DNA from: Solirubrobacteraceae bacterium
GTDB lineage: Bacteria; Actinomycetota; Thermoleophilia; Solirubrobacterales; Solirubrobacteraceae
Reading direction: 5' to 3'
DNA: 64,000 nt
NCBI GenBank assembly: GCA_030447785.1
Contig: JAUJOF010000011.1
Span: 13,204-77,203 of the forward strand
Under the pieces are notes generated by a model. It worked only from the letters and a program-made list of their open reading frames with translations. It did no database searches and was not told the origin of the DNA. Of this stretch, positions 8,523-15,316 are shown one piece after another. Each line of letters starts with the position of its first letter. Position 1 is the stretch's first letter. A program made the position numbers and the translations under genes.

Positions 8523-8959
8523 CGCTCCTGGTCGACGCGGGGCCGCTCGTGGCCGTGGCCGACGAGCGGGAGCCACGCCGGGGGCAGATCCTCGCCCTCC
8601 TGCGTTCCGAACGAAAGGGGCTGTTCGTTCCGGCCCCGGTCACGGCGGAGATCGACTACCTCCTGGGCCGGCGCTTCGGGCCGCCGGCACGCCGAGCCTT
8701 CCTCCGGGACCTCGCCGAGCGGCGCTTCGAGACACCGGGCCTCGACGCCCGCGACCACGCACAGGCCCTCGAGCTCGATCACCGCTACGCGGACCTCGAC
8801 CTCGGGCTGGCCGACCTGTCCCTCGTCCTCCTGGCCCACAAGCTCGACACTCGGCGGATCCTCACCTTCGACGAGCGCCACTTCCGGGCCGTCCGGCCGC
8901 TGCAGGGCGGAGCCTTCACGCTGCTACCCGCCGACCTCCCGCAGCAGCCCGGGGACTGA
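8519..8959 (+). CDS. VapC-like PIN-domain ribonuclease toxin
   Basis: 146-residue PIN-domain protein. PIN nucleases use an acidic cluster to bind metal and cut RNA. Candidate residues are all present: D in LLVDAGPLVAV, E in TAEIDYLL, D in LGLADLSLVLLA and D in ILTFDERHF. Length and order fit the VapC family, and the GTG start overlaps the RHH antitoxin by 4 nt. No damage is seen, so the pair should be active. Confidence 0.9.
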   Translation: MTLLVDAGPLVAVADEREPRRGQILALLRSERKGLFVPAPVTAEIDYLLGRRFGPPARRAFLRDLAERRFETPGLDARDHAQALELDHRYADLDLGLADLSLVLLAHKLDTRRILTFDERHFRAVRPLQGGAFTLLPADLPQQPGD

Positions 8960-9132
8960 TCGCGGTCTCCGTGACGCTAGCGCCCCTGAGCCGGGATCGG
9001 CCGGCCGCGGACTCGGTGACTCCGTCGACGCGACGCCGGACGGCCCGATCGTCCTAGAGGTCGGGCGGAATCGACGCGGAGTTGTCACAAAGGCCTCTGG
9101 TGTCGAAACGCTCGCCTCGTCACGATCGGCCT

Positions 9133-9510
9133 ATGCAGCCGATCGAAATCGTGCACGGTGAGATGCTCCAGGGCGACTCGCCGCAGTGGGATCCGCTGCT
9201 CGAGGTCGCTCCCGAGCTCATCGACCACTTCATGTGGATGTTCGAGGTCGAGACTCAGGATGGGCGGCGCCTGCACGCGTTCAAGCACATCTCGACGCGT
9301 TGCTACCTGCACCTCGACCACCGCGCCAACGCATTCGTCTACGTCGGCGACCAGCGCTACCGACGGATCGATCTCGCCTTCCTCCTCGAGGAGGCACTGC
9401 GGCCGTGGTGGGAGAAGCTCGACGCGACACCGGAGGAGGTGGCGACGTGCTGGGCGGTGATCCAGCGGGCCAGACGGCACGCGGCCGGTGATGACACCCC
9501 GATGGCCTGA
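9133..9510 (+). CDS. Hypothetical protein, small alpha/beta
   Basis: 125 residues from the ATG giving MQPIEIVHGEMLQGD. Alternating strands and helices (FMWMFEVETQDGRRLHAF, RCYLHLDH, AFVYVGDQRYRRIDLAF) with a C-terminal amphipathic helix ending in RARRHAAG. No catalytic motif, membrane segment or signal peptide. The ORF-track start at 9082 would add a basic leader lacking structure. Family not recognised; codon use matches neighbours, so it is probably real. Confidence 0.6.
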   Translation: MQPIEIVHGEMLQGDSPQWDPLLEVAPELIDHFMWMFEVETQDGRRLHAFKHISTRCYLHLDHRANAFVYVGDQRYRRIDLAFLLEEALRPWWEKLDATPEEVATCWAVIQRARRHAAGDDTPMA

Positions 9511-9663
9511 TGGCCAAGCGCATCCGCGACGGCCGCAAGCAGCGACGCACGGGTGTGGACCAAGGTCCGCGGGCTGGCACTCGGCTCCCACCGCCGCCTG
9601 TTTGCGGACGCAACCACATGGAGAGAGCGGCGGCGACCAGGCAGCGAGCGAGAGCAGGGCGTC

Positions 9664-10407
9664 ATGTCCGACGAGATCAGCGGCCGCACGGCGGTCATCA
9701 CCGGCGCATCGAGCGGGATCGGGGAGGCCACGGCGCGCACGCTGGCCGCCGCGGGCGCCCGCGTGGCGCTGCTGGCGCGCCGCGAGGACCGGATCGCGGC
9801 CCTCGCCACCGAACTCACCACAGGCGGGGCCAGCGTCGTGGCCATCACCGCCGACGTGACCGACCGCGCCTCGATGCAGGCCGCGGCGGGCCGCGTCCAG
9901 GACGAGTTGGGCGGCGCCGACGTGCTCGTCAACAACGCCGGCCAGATGTTGCTCGCGCCCTTCAGCGCCGACCACGCCGAGGAGACCCGGCGGATGGTGG
10001 AGATCAACCTGCTTGGCGCGATGACCACCACCGAGGTCTTCCTCGACCAGCTGCGCGACGGCGGCGGCGACATCGTCAACATCTCCTCGGTGGCCGGGCG
10101 CATCGCGCGCAAGGGCTCCTCGGTCTACAACGCCACCAAGTGGGGCCTCAACGGCTGGGCGGAGGCACTGCGCCAAGAGCTGCTGCCCGGCGTGCGCGTC
10201 ATCGTCGTCGAGCCCGGCGCCGTGGCCACCGAGCTGGCCGACCACATCACCCACCCCGAGAGCCAGGAGAACGCGCGGGCGTCATACGAAGAGGTCGAGG
10301 CCCTCGAGGCCCAGGACATCGCCGACGTCATCGCCTTCGCCGTCGGCCGCCCGCGCCGGGTGGCCATCAACGAGGTCCTGATCCGGCCCGCCGAGCAGCC
10401 CCTGTAG
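9664..10407 (+). CDS. Short-chain dehydrogenase/reductase (SDR), classical type
   Basis: 247-residue NAD(P)-dependent oxidoreductase. Classical SDR signatures are visible: the glycine motif TGASSGIGEA, NNAG at the end of beta 4, catalytic Ser in NISSVAG, and YNATK for the Tyr-Lys pair. The pattern ALLARREDRI after beta 2 with Arg residues suggests NADP(H) preference. The C-terminus resembles actinobacterial SDRs of the YdfG/serine-dehydrogenase-like group. Substrate unknown. A collapsed relic of a paralogue with a similar upstream region is at 3322. Confidence 0.92.
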   Translation: MSDEISGRTAVITGASSGIGEATARTLAAAGARVALLARREDRIAALATELTTGGASVVAITADVTDRASMQAAAGRVQDELGGADVLVNNAGQMLLAPFSADHAEETRRMVEINLLGAMTTTEVFLDQLRDGGGDIVNISSVAGRIARKGSSVYNATKWGLNGWAEALRQELLPGVRVIVVEPGAVATELADHITHPESQENARASYEEVEALEAQDIADVIAFAVGRPRRVAINEVLIRPAEQPL

Positions 10408-10441
10408 AGAGGAGTCCACCGCTCTTCCTACTCTGTCGCTC

Positions 10442-11270
10442 GTGGCCCCGTCGACCTTCCTGGTCGCCTGCAACCCGGAGGCGGACAGCAAGCTGCCCTA
10501 CCTGCTGTGGCTGCTGATCGAGGGCGGGATCGCGCTGAAGGCGCGGGAGCGCTGGCCGGTGACCGCTCGGGTGTACTGCCATCCGCTCGACGCGTGGCCG
10601 GACGGTGCGCAGATCGTGGAAGAGGTGGCGGTGCGCCGCTGCGAGCGGCGCGGTCGGGCGATCGACCTGGTGCTCGACCGGCCGCGCCACAACCGCTCGC
10701 AGTTCTTCTTCACCGAGCCCCATGCCGGCCGGGCCAACGGCCGGTCGATGATCTTCTGGCAGACCGCGCGCACGGTGCGCCGCTCGCGGCCGGGCCAGCG
10801 GGTGCCCAAGGCGCAGGCGTCGGGGCTGGATGAGGTCACCATCGTCGTCGACAGCCGCGAGCGCTACCCCTACCGCTTCGCCGATCGCCCGGTCGAGCGC
10901 GTCCGCGAGCCGCTGGTCGCCGGCGACTACGCCGTGCGCCGCGGCGACGAGCTCGTGGCGGTCGTGGAGCGCAAGACCTTGGAGGACTTCGTCGGATCCG
11001 CGCTCGACGGCTCGCTGGGGATGCGCCTCGCTGACCTCGCGGCCTCTTCCCACGCCGCGGTGATCGTCGAGGAGCGCTACGCGGCCCTGCTGAAGGTCGA
11101 ACGTCGTTCAGCCCGGATGGCTGCTAGAGCTCGTGGCGCAACTCCAGGTCCGCTACCCGTCCGTGCCGATCTTCTTCGCCGACTCGCGCAAGCTGGCCGA
11201 GGAGTGGACGTACCGCTTCCTGTCGGCGGCTCTGGCTCAGGCGGGCGGGCCCGAAGCCCCCGGCCGGTGA
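10442..11270 (+). pseudogene. ERCC4-domain nuclease-like protein, frameshifted near the C-terminus
   Basis: GTG-initiated protein with an unassigned N-terminal domain (about 125 residues, FLVACNPEADSKLPYLLWLL) and a C-terminal ERCC4/XPF-type nuclease domain: IVVDSRERYPYRF, LVAGDYAVRR and VERKTLEDFVGS give the V-D-x(n)-ERK active site. At about 11105 the frame is lost after LLKVER; the expected continuation VQPGWLLELVAQLQVRYP then FFADSRKLAEEWTYRFL reads in the next frame to a TGA at 11270. One surplus base there, or two missing, explains it. The catalytic core is upstream of the lesion, so a shortened product might keep activity; an assembly error is equally possible. Confidence 0.75.
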
Positions 11271-11319
11271 TGAGGGCTCACGTCTCGTCGCGCCGGCGCG
11301 GGCGGCCCCCGGGGGGGCA

Positions 11320-12105
11320 GTGCGCTTCGAACCGGGCGCTGTGATCCGCGCGCTGCTGCACTCGCTGCTGTTCTTCCCCACGCGGGCGATCGCGCAGACG
11401 CCTGCGCAGGCCGGGCTGGCCTACCGCGAGCTTGCGTTCGAGACCGAGGACGGCGAGCGGCTGCACGGCTGGCGACTCGATGCACGTTCGGCGCCGATCG
11501 GCCACGTGCTGCTCTGCCACGGCAATGGAGGCAACGTCGGCGACCGCGTCCTCTTCGCCGCCCTGCTCACGGCGGCCGGGTTCGACGTGGTGCTCTTCGA
11601 CTACCGCGGCTACGGACGCAGCAGCGGCAGGCCCAGCGAGCAGGGCACCTACCGCGACGCGCGTGCCGCGCTGGCCTGCCTGCTGGCCCAGCCCGGGGTG
11701 GACGCCTCGCGGATCCTTTTTTTCGGCGAGTCGCTGGGCGGCGCCGTCGCCGTGGACCTCGCCCTCGCGCACCCGCCGGCGGGGCTCGTGCTGCTCTCGG
11801 CGTTCACCAGCATCCGCGCGATGGCCCGCCTGCACTATCCGTTCATCCCCGCGGGCCTGGTCCCCGACGCCTACCCGAGCCTGCAGCGCATCGGCGATCT
11901 GCGCGCCCCGCTGCTCATCCTCCACGGAGACGGCGACGAGGTCGTGCCCCTCTCTCACGCCAGGGAGCTGTTCGAGGCCGCGCCGAGGCCCAAGCGGATA
12001 CGGACCTTCCCCGGCGTCGGCCACGACGGCATCGTGGCGCTCGCCGGAGAAGCCATCGCCAAGGAGATCGCCTCCTGGTCGCGGGACCTGGGCCTGGCGG
12101 CCTAG
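11320..12105 (+). CDS. Alpha/beta hydrolase, Bem46/ABHD13-like
   Basis: 261-residue serine hydrolase with one N-terminal hydrophobic stretch (IRALLHSLLFFPTRAIA) that may anchor it to the membrane. Oxyanion-side motif LLCHGNGGNVGD, nucleophile elbow FFGESLGGAV, acid in LHGDGDEVVP and the histidine in GVGHDGIVAL complete the triad. The ABHD13/YqkD-like group acts on uncharacterised esters. GTG starts at 11320 and 11341 are both possible. The 3' end overlaps the convergent DUF4031 gene by 4 bp. Confidence 0.85.
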   Translation: MRFEPGAVIRALLHSLLFFPTRAIAQTPAQAGLAYRELAFETEDGERLHGWRLDARSAPIGHVLLCHGNGGNVGDRVLFAALLTAAGFDVVLFDYRGYGRSSGRPSEQGTYRDARAALACLLAQPGVDASRILFFGESLGGAVAVDLALAHPPAGLVLLSAFTSIRAMARLHYPFIPAGLVPDAYPSLQRIGDLRAPLLILHGDGDEVVPLSHARELFEAAPRPKRIRTFPGVGHDGIVALAGEAIAKEIASWSRDLGLAA

Positions 12106-12443
12106 CGCAAGCTCGCTCGGTCACCTGCGCCTGGCGCAGCTCTCGATGCGGAGACTTCCGGCAAGGACGGTGCCTCGCGAAGGGCCCTTCGCCGTGCTCG
12201 CACGATCTGCGCAGCTTCTCCGGAGGTGACGGGATGTGCTCCCAGCCGGATCGCCTGTTGGCGCGTGGCCTCGGGCACGTCGTAATGGTCCTTCCAGGGG
12301 CGCGCCGGCTTGTGGTGGAACCGCACGCGGTGCAGCCCCAGACGCGCCGCGAAGGCGTGCAGCTCCTCGGCGGTGTCAGCGATCAGGTGCGACCACCTAT
12401 CCCCACGCCAGGGGACGCGGAAGTCATCGATGTAAACGCCCAT
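12102..12443 (-). CDS. DUF4031 domain protein
   Basis: 113 residues starting MGVYIDDFRVPWRGDRWSHL, the highly conserved opening of DUF4031 proteins, with downstream SHLIADTAEELHAFAARLGL and FHHKPARPWKDHYDVPEATR. Biochemical function is unknown; the His and Asp residues hint at metal or nucleotide binding but this is not established. The ATG at 12443 is chosen over the GTG at 12455 because a GGAG lies about 7 nt upstream and the family begins there. The C-terminal 35 residues are variable. Confidence 0.85.
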   Translation of the reverse strand: MGVYIDDFRVPWRGDRWSHLIADTAEELHAFAARLGLHRVRFHHKPARPWKDHYDVPEATRQQAIRLGAHPVTSGEAAQIVRARRRALREAPSLPEVSASRAAPGAGDRASLR

Positions 12444-12558
12444 AGCCACTCCCACCTTCGCCTACCCGCCCAGCAGGCACCTGCGCGGTCGCCGATCGCC
12501 CTCGTGAGGCTGACCCCGCCCGAGCACGGGCGCGCGGTTGCGCCGGGCCGTACCTCTT

Positions 12559-12581
12559 GGGGGTGATCGCCGATCACCCCC
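12559..12581. repeat. 23-bp near-perfect palindrome
   Basis: GGGGGTGATCG, a single C, then CGATCACCCCC: 11-bp perfect arms around one base. Lies between the DUF4031 gene and an integrase relic. Could be a regulator or recombination site; a one-base centre is too tight for a hairpin of the full length. Confidence 0.6.
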
Positions 12582-12618
12582 GAGCGCGTCCGGGCGGCGC
12601 GGAGACGAGGTGGTGCTC

Positions 12619-12708
12619 GTCTGGGAGATCATGCCCCGGATAGGGCATGCCTCGGTTACGACGACCATCGACCGCGACGGCCACCTGGTGCCGAGTGCGG
12701 ACGGGGCG
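12619..12708 (+). pseudogene. Tyrosine recombinase/integrase C-terminal remnant
   Basis: About 30 codons reading VWEIMPRIGHASVTTTIDRDGHLVPSADGA. This matches the end of phage-type tyrosine recombinases, where the GH of LGHAS.TTT holds the second catalytic His and the catalytic Tyr follows in D.YGHL; here the Tyr position is D (TIDRDGHL). No catalytic Arg box or N-terminal domain is found on either side, so this is a dead fragment, presumably from an old mobile element. Confidence 0.6.
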
Positions 12709-12771
12709 CATCGCCGCGGCGCGCGTTCTCCGGCGACGTCGTGGCCCCTTCACCCGCCCCGCCGCAGCGGG

Positions 12772-12915
12772 TCAGCGACCGACAGCGCGGGCGATCGCCA
12801 ATCCGAGCACGACCACAACGGCGGCGATGATGACCAACGTCCAGAACGTGGCTTCGAGCACCGTGCCCAATCCGAACACGAGCACCAGCAGGACGAGCAA
12901 GATCAGCCAGAGCAC
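12772..12915 (-). CDS. Small hydrophobic membrane protein (47 aa)
   Basis: Absent from the ORF track because of its size. GTG start gives VLWLILLVLLVLVFGLGTVLE, then ATFWTLVIIAAVVVVLGLAIARAVGR and a TGA. Two hydrophobic helices separated by a G-x-G-T-V-L-E turn and a short basic tail, a layout shared by tiny actinobacterial proteins usually labelled hydrophobic protein. Function unknown. The non-random hydrophobic pattern and tidy basic end make a real gene likely. Confidence 0.6.
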   Translation of the reverse strand: MLWLILLVLLVLVFGLGTVLEATFWTLVIIAAVVVVLGLAIARAVGR

Positions 12916-12961
12916 CTAGGACGTGACTTTCCCTGGACCGTCGCCGCGAAAACCAGCAGCC

Positions 12962-13047
12962 ATCCAGCGATTGGCCGGCCTCGACAGCGCGGCGCCTGAG
13001 AAAGGATGAACGTCATCGGGAACGTTCTCGATCTGCACGCTCGGCAT
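12962..13047 (-). pseudogene. FitA/VapB-type RHH antitoxin relic, frameshifted and truncated
   Basis: ATG at 13047 gives MPSVQIENVPDDVH, the classic FitA-like antitoxin start; after one missing base the next frame gives FLRRRAVEAGQSL, the expected second helix, after which the similarity ends (expected LQEYLL is absent). No PIN toxin follows. A degraded antitoxin left in an old accessory patch. Confidence 0.65.
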
Positions 13048-13221
13048 CCCCGGGAGCTTGCGCCATTCTGGCGCCGTTGCATGACATTGGCGCCGCCCGA
13101 AGCTTTCGGGAGGCTTTCTCCCTCCTGTGGGATGGCGACCAGACGCTGACCGGTTCGAGTGTCGGATCGGGCGCGGTACGGCCATGGGTTCGCGCTCCCC
13201 GTGGAGGGGCAAGGCACCACC

Positions 13222-14253
13222 GTGACCGCGGCAGCCGTCATCGCGGGGACGTTGCTGGCGCTGCTTGTCATGGTCGACATCGTCCTGACCGTGCTGCACC
13301 CCGGTGCCCGCGGGCCGCTCTCGCACCGCGTCGACAGCGCCGCGTGGAGTGGCGTGCGGACGCTCGCACGGCTGAGCGACAGACCACGACTGCTGGCGCA
13401 CGCCGGCCCGGCGGCCGTGCTGGCGACGGTCCTCACATGGATCTTCGGGCTGTTGGTGGCGTTCGCCCTGATCTACGTGCCCTACATCGACGGCTTCGCT
13501 CGGGACGAGGGCATCGACTTCGAAGGGCCGGCGTTCGTTCGCAGCCTGTACGTCAGCTCCGTCGCGCTGACCACCGTCGGCTTCGGCGACGTGGTGGCCA
13601 CAACCAACCCGCTGCGGCTCGCCACCACCGCGGAGGCGGGCGCCGGCCTCGCCGCAATCACCGCTGCGATCACCTACGTGCTGTCGCTGTATCCGCTGGT
13701 CGCCGCCCATCGCTCGACCGCGCTGCGTGTCAACGATCTGCGCCTGCACCATCGCGACGGCGCAGCCGCCGCCGCGGTGGCCGGGGACCACAGTGAGATC
13801 GAGGCCCTGGAGGCGGACCTGACCGAGCTGCACCAGGATCTGCGGCGGTTCCCGGTGCTCTACTACTTCGACGCCCACGACGACGCGGAGAACCCGCTGC
13901 GACTGCTGCACGGAGCCCTCGTGCTCCTGTTGACCCTGCGCTGGGGCCTTGAAACGGAAACCACCTCCCCTCGGCGCCTGCAGGGGTTGGCGCTCACCAC
14001 GACGCTCGTGCGGCTCATGGACGACTTCGAGGAGGAGTATCTCGGCGAGGCCGGTGACCCGGACGAGGCCGCCGACGCCGGCCGCCGGGCACTTGTCGCG
14101 GTACGCGCCGCCGTCGCCGGCCTCTGCCCCTCTTCCGCGCGCGCCGAGCACGAGGACCCACCGGCCGAGCTGGTCGAGCTGGCCGCTCGCGCCCACACGT
14201 TCATGGCGCAGTTCGCCGACGCGCACCTCCGTGACCGGCCCGCGTTCCCATGA
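13222..14253 (+). CDS. Two-TM potassium channel family protein
   Basis: Ion channel protein with one membrane helix at the start (AAVIAGTLLALLVMVDIVL), a second (TWIFGLLVAFALIYVPYI), a pore helix and selectivity filter TTVGFGD, and an inner helix (AGAGLAAITAAITYVLSLYP). The approximately 180-residue cytoplasmic tail is helical and acidic, not a Rossmann RCK domain. The filter is canonical for K+. GTG at 13222 is preferred: it has an AAGG upstream and begins just before the first helix; GTG at 13159 is the longer alternative and has no visible ribosome site. Confidence 0.85.
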   Translation: MTAAAVIAGTLLALLVMVDIVLTVLHPGARGPLSHRVDSAAWSGVRTLARLSDRPRLLAHAGPAAVLATVLTWIFGLLVAFALIYVPYIDGFARDEGIDFEGPAFVRSLYVSSVALTTVGFGDVVATTNPLRLATTAEAGAGLAAITAAITYVLSLYPLVAAHRSTALRVNDLRLHHRDGAAAAAVAGDHSEIEALEADLTELHQDLRRFPVLYYFDAHDDAENPLRLLHGALVLLLTLRWGLETETTSPRRLQGLALTTTLVRLMDDFEEEYLGEAGDPDEAADAGRRALVAVRAAVAGLCPSSARAEHEDPPAELVELAARAHTFMAQFADAHLRDRPAFP

Positions 14254-14364
14254 CGCCACCGCCATCACCGCGACGCCGACCCGCCGCGGGTAGCCGCAGT
14301 AGCGTCAGCACCGCCGTGCTCGACGGCCAGACCAAGCAGGTCGTCGACATGCAGCTCAAGCGAC

Positions 14365-14390
14365 GGAGGCCCGGCTGCGGCCGGGCCTCC
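14365..14390. terminator. Hairpin terminator between convergent genes
   Basis: GGAGGCCCGG, loop CTGCGG, CCGGGCCTCC: perfect 10-bp stem located between the channel gene (plus) and the PspC gene (minus). No U tract, as often in high-GC genomes; may serve both strands. The rest of 14254-14543 holds no recognisable gene. Confidence 0.65.
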
Positions 14391-14543
14391 CAGAAGATCA
14401 TCAGCGCCCCGAGAGCCAGGCCCGCCGGTCCTGCGCAGAGCGGCACTACGGTTGGAATTCGTGTTCCCGCGACATCGCGGCGGCAAACCGGTCACAGCGC
14501 TGCGCAGCGCCCCCGGTCTGGTGAGGAGCCCTCCGCCGTCGTG

Positions 14544-14762
14544 TCAGCGCTCGTTGGGCATGAGCACCCAGAGCGCCAGGTAGGCGAGGATCTGCGGCCC
14601 GGGGAGCAACAGGCTCAGAAGGATCAGGACCCGGACGAACGTGGGGGAGGTGTGGAAGCGGGGCGCGATGCCCGCAGCGACGCCGGCGATCAGCCGCCCG
14701 TGCCGCGGGCGGACCAGACCCCGGTGGCCCAAGCGGGTGCGGGTGGATTGGAGCGCAGCCAT
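14544..14762 (-). CDS. PspC-domain membrane protein
   Basis: 72 residues. LVRPRHGRLIAGVAAGIAPRF is the conserved PspC start (R..DG.I.GV..G.A), followed by one hydrophobic segment (TFVRVLILLSLLLPGPQILAY) and the LALWVLMP ending. Stand-alone PspC proteins sit in the inner membrane and are linked to envelope-stress responses. No PspA or regulator lies alongside. Confidence 0.85.
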   Translation of the reverse strand: MAALQSTRTRLGHRGLVRPRHGRLIAGVAAGIAPRFHTSPTFVRVLILLSLLLPGPQILAYLALWVLMPNER

Positions 14763-14823
14763 GCCCTTCGTTCTCCCCGGGTACCCACTCGATGAACCGA
14801 CCTGGCCGGTCGACCGCCCGGCA

Positions 14824-15300
14824 TCACCCGCTCGAGCCGTGACCGGGGTGCCGGAGGCGGTCGAGGAAGGGAGCCTGCGCCGCGAGGATGCGCCGGCGGG
14901 CCTCGTCCAGGGTGAACCACTCGGCGCGGTCGACCTCGGGAAACTCCTCGGTGCGGCCCGAGCGCGGGGGCCACTCCATCGTGATGGTGTTGCTCACCAG
15001 CCGCGTCACGTCGAGGTCGCCCTCCTTGGCCCAGGCCCGGACCACCTTGCCCCCGCGCTGGCGCACCTCGCCGAGGTCGTCCAGGCCGCCGGGCTCCAGG
15101 CGTGCGCCCGTCTCCTCCTCGACCTCGCGCAGCGCACAGACCTGCGGATCCTCGTCCTCGCCGTGCTCGCCCTTCGGAATGCTCCAGGCGCCGTGGTCCT
15201 TGCGCGTCCAGAACGGTCCCCCGGGATGGACGAGCAGGACCTCGCGAGCGCCGTCCACGCCCCGGCGGTGCAGCAGGACGCCCGCACTGCGCCGGGGCAT
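14824..15300 (-). CDS. NUDIX hydrolase
   Basis: 158-residue NUDIX pyrophosphohydrolase. The box is complete: GEHGEDEDPQVCALREVEEETGA, with the REVEEE metal-binding helix; upstream WSIPKGE is typical of the diadenosine polyphosphate-like subgroup. The ATG at 15300 (MPRRSAGVLLHRRG) starts directly before the first strand; the longer ORF in the track runs antisense to the carboxylase end. It lies 16 bp downstream of the giant carboxylase-like gene and may be cotranscribed with it. Confidence 0.9.
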   Translation of the reverse strand: MPRRSAGVLLHRRGVDGAREVLLVHPGGPFWTRKDHGAWSIPKGEHGEDEDPQVCALREVEEETGARLEPGGLDDLGEVRQRGGKVVRAWAKEGDLDVTRLVSNTITMEWPPRSGRTEEFPEVDRAEWFTLDEARRRILAAQAPFLDRLRHPGHGSSG

Positions 15301-15316
15301 CAGCGCGCGAGGCCTC

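Noticed and set aside
13150-13175. GGTTCGAGT stretch as the T-arm of a tRNA
   Set aside because: No pairing T stem, acceptor or anticodon arm around it.
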